In this document: piece after piece, positions 1 to 9,545 of the stretch
Layout of the letters: each line of letters starts with the position of its first letter
Numbering within the stretch: the stretch's first letter is position 1
Assembly: GCA_046757965.1 (NCBI GenBank)
Contig: JBHHZI010000066.1
Coordinates: 1 to 16,556, forward strand
DNA: 16,556 nt
Direction of reading: 5' to 3'
DNA from: JBHHZI01 sp046757965
GTDB lineage: Bacteria > Acidobacteriota > Polarisedimenticolia > SMYD01
Made by a program: the position numbers and the translations under genes
Notes under the pieces: generated by a model
What the model saw: only the letters and a program-made list of their open reading frames with translations
The model's database searches: none
What the model was told of the DNA's origin: nothing

Positions 1-446
1 GGCCGGACGGCGCGGCCCGGCGACGGGCGGCTCCTCTGTCGAACACCGGCCATGGCCAGTACCGCCGCGTACTCGTCATCGGTGACCGGGCTCACCGACA
101 GGCGGCTCTGCCGCACCATCGCCATGTGGCGCGTGCGCGCATCGGTCTTCAGTCGGGCCAGGGACACCGGTGCCGGCAGGCGGCGAACCGGCACCAGATC
201 CACGACCACCCAGCGGTCATCGTCGGTGGTCGGATCGGGATAGGCCGGCCTGACCACCCGGGCGACGCCCACGATCTCCCGCTCCTTGACCGAGTGATAG
301 AACAGACACCGATCCCCTCGCTTCATCGCAGCGAGGTTGTTGCGCGACTGGTAATTGCGCACGCCGTCCCAGTACGTGCGCTTCTCCGCGACGAACATCT
401 CCCAGGAGTACGAGGAGGGTTCGGACTTGATCAACCACGAAGCCAT
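1..446 (-). CDS. EVE domain-containing protein (3' end cut by window edge)
   Basis: The reading frame opens with ATG at 446 and stays open to the window edge, giving about 148 residues without a stop. The start (W4-L-I-K-S-E-P10), the WDGVRNYQ block (residues 26-33), the RNNL segment (35-38), the LFYHS strand (48-52) and the VARV..PAYPDP block (61-72) match the EVE/PUA-like family, also called thymocyte nuclear protein 1-like. Members are about 130-160 residues, so only a short C-terminal tail should be missing. EVE domains bind modified bases in nucleic acids; the substrate here cannot be read from sequence. The gene follows the M16 peptidase on the same strand after a 53-bp gap. An AGGCGG stretch lies just upstream of the ATG. 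Family assignment is firm; function is generic. Confidence 0.9.
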   Translation of the reverse strand, partial: MASWLIKSEPSSYSWEMFVAEKRTYWDGVRNYQSRNNLAAMKRGDRCLFYHSVKEREIVGVARVVRPAYPDPTTDDDRWVVVDLVPVRRLPAPVSLARLKTDARTRHMAMVRQSRLSVSPVTDDEYAAVLAMAGVRQRSRPSPGRAVR

Positions 447-499
447 GCGTGCCGCCTGACCCGCTTTCGGGGAGTGTCGCCTGACAACGAGATTCCCTG

Positions 500-3295
<2,796 letters not shown>

Positions 3296-3302
3296 GGCAG
3301 AA

Positions 3303-3307
3303 CTCCT
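3303..3307 (-). promoter_or_regulatory. Shine-Dalgarno site deciding the M16 peptidase start
   Basis: On the minus strand AGGAG lies 7 nt before GTG 3295. This supports the GTG over the upstream in-frame ATG at 3379, whose 28 extra residues are basic and unlike a signal peptide. Confidence 0.75.
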
Positions 3308-3507
3308 GTGTCGGGAACCATCACCTCGGACCATTCCCCTGCGAGGGATGGGCCGGGCGGTAGAAGCCGGTCGGTTCACGTGATGAGGGCACCGTCTTCG
3401 GAGACGCGATGCGGGGCAATCTTACGGGATCGGCCGTTTCCGTGTCCATGGCCCCGGCGGCATCCGGCGGTCGCTCCTCGGCGGCGCGAGCGGTTGCGGT
3501 GGGCCGG

Positions 3508-5379
3508 TCACCGGGCCCGGCGGGTGGCCACCGGGCAGTACGGACCACCCGGTGTGACGCGCCACCAGGCACCGCTATCCGAGGCCCCGGCGTGGGTGAA
3601 GCGGTAGTCGTCCACGAACGTGCGCAGAAGCCGTGGGGGCTGATCCGGAAACGGGTTTTTGGCCAGCAGATCCAGGACCGGTCTCGAACCTTCCAGAAGA
3701 CGCTGCTCGAAGGCCGGGAACCAGCGGGTGCTCCGGCACGAGCCGAGCGGCGCGAACCACATCTGCCAGTCGAGGCGCGGCATGTACGGCGCGATCCAGG
3801 GTGGGGCATCGCCGGCGCCGTTCATCTTGTAGCGGAACCGGTACGGCTTCCAGTCTCGCCCGTCGAGACTGCCCTCGATGCGAATCTCCGGACGCGAGCG
3901 GGTCATGACCGAGAACAGGCCGTAGGTGTTGATGCTGCGCAACGGGCGGATGCGGGCGAGGGCGGTGCGGATCGGGACGGGGACCTGCTCGAACCCGGCG
4001 AAGCGTCCGACGAACAGGGTCGTGCTCAGGCCGCCGAGGACGAGGAACACCAGGCCGGTGAGAACCCGTCGAAGGCCGGAGGCGGGTGGCGCCGGCCCGA
4101 ACTCCGCGAGGCGTGCCGACAGGCGGGCAGGAAGGAGGCGGGTCAGGACCGCATCATCGAGAAGCACCACGCAGAGTACGAGGGTCAGCAGGTTGAAGAA
4201 GCCATAGTTGCCGGTGGCGGCGATGATCCCCATCAGCAGGGCAAAGCCGCCGGCGGCCACCAGGCGCGGGCGGCGTGGCAGGGGGATCAAGAACGGCAGC
4301 ACCAGCTCGATGCCGAACAGCGCGGCACCGCTGGCCTGATGGATCCAGACGGGCGCCTGGTGGGCCCACCAGGCCAGTGGCGTGGGCAGCGGCTGGGTCT
4401 CGTAGTGCAGCGTCAGGGCGGTGAGGTCCGACCAGCTCGCATCACCGCTCCACAGCTTGACCAGACCCGACCCGAGCATGAGGCGAAACAGCAGGCCCAT
4501 CAGGAGCCAGACGATGAGGCGCGGCGGGGGCGAGCGGCGACCCAGGCCGGGGCGCAGACCCCACGGCGCCAGGAAGATGGCGATGAACCCGACCTCGAGT
4601 AGGAGAAGATCCCACTGGAAGGCGAGAAAATCCTGGCCGACGCTGACGATGGACAGGTACGTGCCCCACAGCAGGATCAGCGAGGGCGCGGGAACCAGGC
4701 CGGCGATGAGCAGTGCGGCCAGCGCCACACCTGCAACGCACAGGATCGTCATGATGGATCCGGCCGGGTGCAGCCAGGCGAGAGTCGGCACGAGCCAGTA
4801 CGCGGACCGGCCGACCTGCTCGTGCGCCAGACGCATGATTCTTTCCGCCGGCAGGATGCCGTCCGGACCGAGCAGGCCGTTCACCTGTGGCAGGAGGGAG
4901 GCGAAGGCCAGCAGGTAGATGATGCCGAGCCCCTTGAGAAGCACCCAGCGGGTCAGCAGATATGACGGCGGCTGCACCGATCGGCCCCACAGGAGGCGGG
5001 TGAGGCGCGAGGCCAGGCGGCGGTGCCGCGCCACGAAGCGGTACGCGAGCTCGGCGAGCGGGCGGAAGCCGGGCACGAGGCGATAGGCGCCCAGCAGCAG
5101 ACGTCCCCCGATGGTCCCGGTCAGACAGCGCAGGACGGCCTCTGCCCCGCGATAGAACTTGCCGTCCGGCTCCAGCAGATGGACCGACTCGGCAAATCGC
5201 GCCACCGGCACCTCTGGAAGGCGCCAGGCGTCCTCCTGATACGGGACGTAGAGCACGCGGCTGCCGGTCATCGACCGCCAGCGCTCCACCCACAGGCGGC
5301 AGAAGCCGCAATCGCCGTCGAAGATCAGCACCGGGCCGTGCGCTGCTGGGTGCTGCATGCCTGCAATTGGCTCATTCAT
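3508..5379 (-). CDS. DCC (DUF393) thioredoxin-like domain fused to lipase maturation factor-like membrane protein
   Basis: This is a 623-residue fusion. Residues about 17-130 are a DCC/DUF393 domain with the signature D21-G-D-C24-G-F-C27, a CxxC dithiol in a thioredoxin-like context. Residues about 140-460 are a polytopic membrane region with many hydrophobic segments and motifs of the lipase maturation factor/HTTM group (PQVNGLLGPDG near 164-174, QDFLAFQWDLLLLE near 249-262, GSGLVKLWSGD near 303-313). The soluble C-terminus has the LMF-type PYMPRLDWQMWF block near 531-542. LMF1 in animals supports folding of secreted lipases; the bacterial role is not established. A redox-linked role in envelope protein folding is my inference from the CxxC. 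The start is uncertain: no clear Shine-Dalgarno precedes ATG 5379, and Met8 (position 5358) would also place the DCC motif at the usual distance. The stop is TGA. Confidence 0.88.
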   Translation of the reverse strand: MNEPIAGMQHPAAHGPVLIFDGDCGFCRLWVERWRSMTGSRVLYVPYQEDAWRLPEVPVARFAESVHLLEPDGKFYRGAEAVLRCLTGTIGGRLLLGAYRLVPGFRPLAELAYRFVARHRRLASRLTRLLWGRSVQPPSYLLTRWVLLKGLGIIYLLAFASLLPQVNGLLGPDGILPAERIMRLAHEQVGRSAYWLVPTLAWLHPAGSIMTILCVAGVALAALLIAGLVPAPSLILLWGTYLSIVSVGQDFLAFQWDLLLLEVGFIAIFLAPWGLRPGLGRRSPPPRLIVWLLMGLLFRLMLGSGLVKLWSGDASWSDLTALTLHYETQPLPTPLAWWAHQAPVWIHQASGAALFGIELVLPFLIPLPRRPRLVAAGGFALLMGIIAATGNYGFFNLLTLVLCVVLLDDAVLTRLLPARLSARLAEFGPAPPASGLRRVLTGLVFLVLGGLSTTLFVGRFAGFEQVPVPIRTALARIRPLRSINTYGLFSVMTRSRPEIRIEGSLDGRDWKPYRFRYKMNGAGDAPPWIAPYMPRLDWQMWFAPLGSCRSTRWFPAFEQRLLEGSRPVLDLLAKNPFPDQPPRLLRTFVDDYRFTHAGASDSGAWWRVTPGGPYCPVATRRAR

Positions 5380-5506
5380 GGCATTCGATCATGTCTGAGC
5401 AGCATTGGCTCATGAGGACGTGTCCGACCCGGCGCGCCGGCGCGCGGCCCGGGGCCTTTCCTTCGCTCCCGAACCGGAGTAGGCTAGTTCACCTGTCACG
5501 CCCCCC

Positions 5507-5515
5507 AGAAAGGAG
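5507..5515 (+). promoter_or_regulatory. Strong Shine-Dalgarno for the CBS-domain gene
   Basis: AGAAAGGAG ends 5 nt before TTG 5521 and identifies this TTG as the start codon. It is one of the best ribosome binding sites in the window. Confidence 0.8.
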
Positions 5516-5520
5516 CACGC

Positions 5521-6057
5521 TTGGACGAACACTACATCAATGAAGTCAACGAGGAGTACCTGGCAGGAGTTTCGGGACGCGATGCCTGGCCGATCAGCGA
5601 GGCGATCTTCGAACGTCCTGTCAGTGACCTGAAGAAACGGCCATGGCTTGCCGTGCCGTCGGCGACCACGGTGAAGGACGCTGCCAAGCAGATGGTCGCC
5701 AAGGGAATCGGTTCGTGTCTCGCCACTCACGACGGCCGGCTCGCGGGGATTCTCACCGAACGCGATCTTGTCAACCAGATGGTGAACAATCCGTTCGACC
5801 CGAACGAGACGCCGGTCGAGCAGATCATGCACACGAAGGTCGTCACGGTGATGCCGGACGCAACCGTGGCGTATGCCATCCACCGGATGTCGTCAGGCGG
5901 CTACCGGCATCTGCCGATCATCGACCGCGAGAATCGCCCGGTCGGTGTCGTCTCGGTACGCGACATCGCGGACTACCTTGCCGTGCTGTTTCCCCACAAG
6001 ATCCTGAATCAGCCGCCGGATCCGACGAAGATCCCCGCCACCCGCGAGGGCGGCTGA
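5521..6057 (+). CDS. CBS-domain pair protein
   Basis: This is a 178-residue protein starting at TTG, supported by the AGAAAGGAG site. After about 30 N-terminal residues come two CBS motifs: CBS1 about 31-88, ending with the GILTERDLV strand-helix (76-84), and CBS2 about 99-157, ending with GVVSVRDIADYL (142-153). Such stand-alone Bateman modules bind adenosine nucleotides or related ligands and act as cytoplasmic energy or redox sensors, often on a partner protein. There is no attached catalytic domain and no obvious partner next door. The gene is alone on its strand and convergent with rpiB. A 141-bp spacer separates it from the divergent DCC-LMF gene; no convincing promoter was found there. 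Fold assignment is firm; ligand and target unknown. Confidence 0.9.
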   Translation: MDEHYINEVNEEYLAGVSGRDAWPISEAIFERPVSDLKKRPWLAVPSATTVKDAAKQMVAKGIGSCLATHDGRLAGILTERDLVNQMVNNPFDPNETPVEQIMHTKVVTVMPDATVAYAIHRMSSGGYRHLPIIDRENRPVGVVSVRDIADYLAVLFPHKILNQPPDPTKIPATREGG

Positions 6058-6058
6058 C

Positions 6059-6130
6059 CCTGTCGCCGCCGCGATGGCGCCAGGAACCGGCGACACCGCG
6101 ACCCCGCGCGGCGGAGCAAGCGGCGACAGG
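6059..6130. terminator. Inverted repeat in the convergent CBS/rpiB spacer, possible two-way terminator
   Basis: Perfect 11-bp arms at 6059-6069 (CCTGTCGCCGC) and 6120-6130 flank a 50-nt interior. The repeat lies between the stop codon of the CBS gene (6057) and that of rpiB (6139), where a shared terminator would sit. An inner copy, CGGCGACA (6088-6095), can pair with 6061-6068 to make a tighter 8-bp hairpin. There is no T tract on either side, so intrinsic termination is unproven. Confidence 0.45.
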
Positions 6131-6138
6131 TCGAGCGG

Positions 6139-6594
6139 TCAGGGGCCGCGGCCGGTCTCCAGGGCAGTGATCTTGCCCAGGCGGCGGCGATGCCGCTCCT
6201 CGCCGCTGAACCGGGCCGCCAGGAATGTTCGCACCAGCACGAAGGCCAGATCGCGTCCGATGATGCGCGCGCCCAGGCACAGCACATTCACGTCGTCGTG
6301 CTCCACGCCCTGACGGGCGCTGTAGGCATCATGGCAGAGGCCGGCGCGCAGGCCGGCGAGCTTGTTGACGGCGATCGATGCGCCGACTCCGCTGCCGCAG
6401 ATCACCAGCCCCCGTTCCGCGGTGCCGTCCTGGATCGCGCGGCCGACTCGCACCGCGGCGTCGGGGTAGTCGTCGTCCGGGTCGGCCTGCGCGGGACCCA
6501 CGTCGCGCACCTCGTGACCATCGGTCTCGAGCATGGTCACGAGCAGTTGCTTCAGATCGAAACCGGCATGATCAGCGTCGATGGCGATGCGCAC
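6139..6594 (-). CDS. rpiB: Ribose-5-phosphate isomerase B (RpiB/LacAB family)
   Basis: This 151-residue protein interconverts ribose 5-phosphate and ribulose 5-phosphate in the cytoplasmic pentose phosphate pathway. The start chosen is GTG 6594, because GGGAGG (6601-6606) lies 6 nt upstream and the protein then opens directly with the RIAIDADHAGF strand. An in-frame ATG at 6621 would add nine residues lacking family similarity. Catalytic features match the E. coli RpiB pattern: D8-H9 at the substrate site, C66 in C-G-S-G-V-G, N77, H99 in the E-H-D-D-V-N block, and the L-G-A-R segment at 107-110. The length is typical. It is the last gene of a minus-strand run, 40 nt after the response-regulator gene, so co-transcription is likely. 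The shared LacA/B fold means a galactose-6-phosphate isomerase is formally possible, but the catalytic Cys favours RpiB. Confidence 0.93.
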   Translation of the reverse strand: MRIAIDADHAGFDLKQLLVTMLETDGHEVRDVGPAQADPDDDYPDAAVRVGRAIQDGTAERGLVICGSGVGASIAVNKLAGLRAGLCHDAYSARQGVEHDDVNVLCLGARIIGRDLAFVLVRTFLAARFSGEERHRRRLGKITALETGRGP

Positions 6595-6600
6595 TCCGAC

Positions 6601-6606
6601 CCTCCC
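6601..6606 (-). promoter_or_regulatory. Shine-Dalgarno deciding the rpiB start
   Basis: GGGAGG on the minus strand lies 6 nt upstream of GTG 6594, favouring that codon over the ATG at 6621. Confidence 0.65.
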
Positions 6607-6634
6607 GGCGCCATCATACACGATGGGTGTGGGC

Positions 6635-7030
6635 TCACTCCTCGACGAGCGTCCGGATCATGTGGATCAGGACATCGGTCTCGAAGGGCTTGGCGAGTAC
6701 CGGCAGGTCGGTGTGATCGGTCATCTGCTCGCGCTCGGGATCGTCCATGACGCCGGTGAGCACGATCGTCCGGTGGGCCAGTCCGCTGTAGCGTTCCCGC
6801 GCGTAGTCCCACACGTCCAGCCCGGTGCCGCTGGGCAGCAGGAAATCCAGAATCATCACATCGGCTTTCGTCGTCGCCATGGAGCGGATGGCGGCGTCGG
6901 CATCCGCCGCCTCGGTGACGCGCATGCCGGCCTCCTCCAGGGCATCGCGCAGGACGGTCCGTGACAGCGGATCGTCGTCCACGACGAGAACGTGAACCTC
7001 TTCGTCGGACTGTCTGTCGTCTACACTCAT
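6635..7030 (-). CDS. Stand-alone response regulator receiver protein
   Basis: This 131-residue protein is a single receiver (REC) domain with no output domain. The start is ATG 7030; a purine-rich GAGGCGAGAG precedes it, and an upstream in-frame ATG at 7078 would only add a Pro/Gly-rich tail. All phosphorylation-site residues are present: the acidic pair D18-D19 (within VVDDDP), phosphoacceptor D62 (in V-M-I-L-D-F), switch T92 (V-L-T-G) and K114 (A-K-P-F). It probably acts through protein contact, like CheY- or Spo0F-type regulators, but no histidine kinase is encoded in the window. It sits 256 bp downstream of mutM and 40 nt upstream of rpiB. Its cognate kinase and target are unknown. Confidence 0.92.
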   Translation of the reverse strand: MSVDDRQSDEEVHVLVVDDDPLSRTVLRDALEEAGMRVTEAADADAAIRSMATTKADVMILDFLLPSGTGLDVWDYARERYSGLAHRTIVLTGVMDDPEREQMTDHTDLPVLAKPFETDVLIHMIRTLVEE

Positions 7031-7286
7031 CTCTCGCCTCGGCACCGAACCGGCCGGACCCGGTGAGGGTCCCTGCAAATGTTGGTCCCCGCCCGCCCGG
7101 CGGCAAGCCGCCCCGGGGATGAAGCTTCCCGCGGGCAGAGCCCGCTTCGGATGGGGCCTGCCGGGGCCCGCGCCCGGGTGGCTCGCCGGCGCGATGATTC
7201 GTTGCCTCCTCGACGGGTCGCTCCGGCCTGGCGGGCCGCCGGGAGGATGCCCCCATCCGACGGGCCCTGTCCGGGCCCTTCTGAGG
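7031..7286. repeat. Palindrome-rich spacer between mutM and the receiver gene
   Basis: This 256-bp stretch has no convincing gene but several short hairpins. GGCGGC-AA-GCCGCC lies at 7099-7112. GCGGGC-AGA-GCCCGC lies at 7131-7145. Two GGGCCC copies at 7262-7267 and 7273-7278 can pair across a 5-nt loop. The last lies 9 nt past the mutM stop on the minus strand and could end or attenuate that transcript; it lacks a T tract. Confidence 0.5.
7262..7278 (-). terminator. GC-rich hairpin just downstream of mutM
   Basis: GGGCCC arms (7262-7267 and 7273-7278) around a 5-nt loop begin 9 nt after the mutM stop codon on the minus strand. The position fits a terminator or mRNA 3'-end stabiliser. No run of T follows, so this is tentative. 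Confidence 0.35.
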
Positions 7287-8111
7287 TCAGTGCTGGCACC
7301 CGGGACAGTAATAGGTGCTGCGGCCGGAGTCGACGCGGCGGCGGATGGTGCGATCGCAGCGCCGGCAGCGCTCGCCTTTCCGGTCGTAGACGTCGAGGTG
7401 GAGCGCGAAGTAGCCGGGGCTCCCGTCGGCCGAGGCGAAATCCCTGAAGGTCGTCCCGCCCTGCTGAATGGAGGCGCTCAGCACCTGACGGATCGCCGTC
7501 GCCAGGCGCTCCCAGCGCGCCGCGGAGAGACGCCCCGCCGGCCGCGCCGGGTGAACGCCTGCGTTCCAGAGTGCCTCGGAGGCATAGATGTTGCCGATCC
7601 CGACGACGCGGCGGCTGTCCATGAGGAAGTTCTTCACCGGCAGGCGGTGTCCCGAGGCGAGTCGCCGCAACAGGGTGCCGGAGAAGTCGGGTGCGAGCGG
7701 TTCCACACCCAGGCGGCACAGACGGGGATGGCTCCTCTCACCCCCGGGTGCGACCCACTGGACCAGTCCGAAGCGCCGTGCGTCGTTGAAGCGGAGCTCG
7801 CCGCGGCCCTCCACCGTGATGACGACATGGTCGTGTTTCCTGAGGGGTTCGGTCGCGGGAAAGAGGCCGAGGTGTCCGGTCATCCCGAGATGGACCATCA
7901 GCAGGCCACCCGTGTCGAGTTCGAGGAGCAGGTACTTGGCCCGGCGGCGCACGTCGAGAACGGTCCGGCCCGGCAGCTCCCGGCACAGGAGTGAACGGTC
8001 GACGCGCACGCGGAGGCGGGCCTCGCGCACCCGGACCGATCCAAACCGGCTCCCGACGATGCGGGGGAGCAGGCTGCGGCGTACGACCTCGACCTCTGGC
8101 AACTCCGGCAC
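7287..8111 (-). CDS. mutM: Formamidopyrimidine-DNA glycosylase (Fpg/MutM)
   Basis: This 274-residue bifunctional DNA glycosylase/AP lyase removes 8-oxoguanine and formamidopyrimidines in base-excision repair. It starts with GTG at 8111, giving MPELPEVE; after Met removal the catalytic Pro and adjacent Glu are exposed. Other family marks are K59 in R-R-R-A-K-Y, the H-L-G-M-T-G loop, the N-D-A-R-R-F-G segment, the helix-two-turn-helix region with G-I-G-N-I-Y-A-S-E-A-L, and the C-terminal zinc finger (C-R-R-C ... C-P-G-C-Q) with the DNA-contacting Arg in G-R-S-T-Y-Y. It is full length with all key residues. It is divergent from the CNNM pair over 126 bp and upstream of the receiver gene. The zinc finger and G-I-G-N-I-Y motif separate it from eukaryotic NEIL-type relatives lacking the finger. 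Confidence 0.97.
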   Translation of the reverse strand: MPELPEVEVVRRSLLPRIVGSRFGSVRVREARLRVRVDRSLLCRELPGRTVLDVRRRAKYLLLELDTGGLLMVHLGMTGHLGLFPATEPLRKHDHVVITVEGRGELRFNDARRFGLVQWVAPGGERSHPRLCRLGVEPLAPDFSGTLLRRLASGHRLPVKNFLMDSRRVVGIGNIYASEALWNAGVHPARPAGRLSAARWERLATAIRQVLSASIQQGGTTFRDFASADGSPGYFALHLDVYDRKGERCRRCDRTIRRRVDSGRSTYYCPGCQH

Positions 8112-8165
8112 GGTCCGTCATGCTATCCGGATCGGGTCACGGGGAGGTGGAGTATGCTGTGCGCT

Positions 8166-8226
8166 GGGCCTTGAAGGCCCGCCATCCGGGTGGAACCGTC
8201 CCGCGGCAGCCCACCCGTGTGGGCTG
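8166..8226 (+). promoter_or_regulatory. Hairpin series in the 5' leader of the CNNM pair
   Basis: Three adjacent stem-loops can form in the untranslated leader. GGGCC-TTGAA-GGCCC lies at 8166-8180. CCA-N6-TGG lies at 8182-8193. CAGCCCAC-CCGT-GTGGGCTG lies at 8207-8226 with a perfect 8-bp stem. The last ends 11 nt before TTG 8238, over the place a ribosome binding site would occupy, and no clear Shine-Dalgarno is seen. It does not match a riboswitch consensus I recognise. It may be a regulatory leader or a chance palindrome. Confidence 0.4.
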
Positions 8227-8237
8227 AATGACCGCTC

Positions 8238-9545
8238 TTGAGCACGCTGATCGTCATCGTCCTGCTGGTTGCCGTCAACGCGTTCTTCGTGGGGGCGGAA
8301 TATGCCGTGGTCGGTACCGGGCGGATCCGGGCCCAGCGGCTGGCCCGGGAGCGGCGGTTCGGTGCGCGTCTTCTCCTGTCTCTCCTCGCGGAACCACGCC
8401 ACCTCGATCGAGCCATCACCGCCTGCCAGATCGGGATCTCCGCATCGAGCATGGTTCTCGGCGCCTACGGGGAGCTGGTGTTCGCGCCGCGGCTGGCGCG
8501 CTGGATGGACGGTCTGGGCGCGAGCCCGGCGGCGGTCGGCCCGGTCAGCGTGGTCCTGATCCTGGCGGGCGTGACGGCCTTGCAGGCCATCGTCGGGGAA
8601 CAGGTTCCGAAGTCGATCGCCGTGCGCCAGCCGTCGCGCTGGGCCCGGCTCGCCGCGGCGCCGGTGCACCTCTGCCTGGTGCTGTTCGCGCCGTTCATCT
8701 GGATTCTGAGGCGCACCGCGGCGCTGGCGCTGGGTGTGCTGGGTCTTCCGGCGTTGCCGGAACAGTCTCTGCACTCCGCCACCGAGATCGACTGGATGGT
8801 CTCGCGGAGCGCCCGGGCCGGCTCGGTGGATGCGGATCTCCGCCGGAGACTGGGAAACGCCCTGCGTCTCGCATCGCGGCGAGCGCAGGATGTGATGGAG
8901 CCGCGGGTCAGCGTCAGGGCGGTCCCGGAAGGCATCACGCGGGCCGAACTGCGGTCCACCTTCTCGGAGACCGGCTTCACGCGCCTGCCGGTGCATCGCG
9001 GTTCACTGGACCGGATCATCGGTCTCGTGCACGCGAAGGACCTGCTCGTTCGCGCGGGCGAGGACGGGGACGGGATCGGCGATCTCGTCCGTCCGGTTCC
9101 CGTGGTGGCGTGGAGCACGAACGCCATCGATCTCATCGACACCATGCGATCCCGCGGCGCGACGCTGGCGGTCGTGGTCGACGAGCGCGGTGGAACCGCC
9201 GGCATCGTCACCATCGAGGATGTCATCGAGCGGGTCATCGGCGAGATCAAGGACGAGTTCGATGCCACCGGGCCCCGTCTCGGCCACCGGCCCGATGGCC
9301 GGATCCGCCTGAAGGCTGATGAGACGCTGGCAGACATCAACGCCCGCCATGGTCTCGATCTCGTGGCGAAGGAGGCCCGGACGCTGGGTGGGCTCATCAT
9401 GGAATCGCTCAACCGGGTGGCCCGTCCGGGAGATCGGGTCGATCTGGCGAGCTGCCGGCTGGTGGTGGAACGGGTCCACGGACGGCACATCGAGACCGTC
9501 CTCGTGGAACCCCTTCGTGGCGGCCGGGCCGGGGGCGCTTCATGA
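8238..9545 (+). CDS. CNNM/CorC-type hemolysin family protein (DUF21-CBS-CorC_HlyC), first of a tandem pair
   Basis: This is a 435-residue inner-membrane protein. The DUF21 (CNNM transmembrane) domain spans about 1-180, with the first helix at residues 3-20, the Q-I-G-I-S segment at 64-68 and the conserved G-E-Q-V-P-K motif at 120-125. A CBS pair spans about 219-340, containing P-V-H-R near 251-254, H-A-K-D-L near 265-269 and D-E-R-G-G-T-A-G-I-V near 315-324. A C-terminal CorC_HlyC domain follows to about 430. Relatives are linked to Mg2+ or Co2+ export; older 'hemolysin' naming is not functional evidence. The start TTG is chosen because an in-frame stop lies at 8229 and the membrane helix begins at once. 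The stop overlaps the start of the next gene by 4 bp, so the two are translationally coupled. Confidence 0.92.
   Translation: MSTLIVIVLLVAVNAFFVGAEYAVVGTGRIRAQRLARERRFGARLLLSLLAEPRHLDRAITACQIGISASSMVLGAYGELVFAPRLARWMDGLGASPAAVGPVSVVLILAGVTALQAIVGEQVPKSIAVRQPSRWARLAAAPVHLCLVLFAPFIWILRRTAALALGVLGLPALPEQSLHSATEIDWMVSRSARAGSVDADLRRRLGNALRLASRRAQDVMEPRVSVRAVPEGITRAELRSTFSETGFTRLPVHRGSLDRIIGLVHAKDLLVRAGEDGDGIGDLVRPVPVVAWSTNAIDLIDTMRSRGATLAVVVDERGGTAGIVTIEDVIERVIGEIKDEFDATGPRLGHRPDGRIRLKADETLADINARHGLDLVAKEARTLGGLIMESLNRVARPGDRVDLASCRLVVERVHGRHIETVLVEPLRGGRAGGAS

Noticed and set aside
8228..9319. ATG-started frame overlapping the first CNNM gene
   Set aside because: It is offset from the frame holding the DUF21, CBS and CorC motifs and translates to Arg/Gly-rich sequence. 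The TTG at 8238 begins the real gene.
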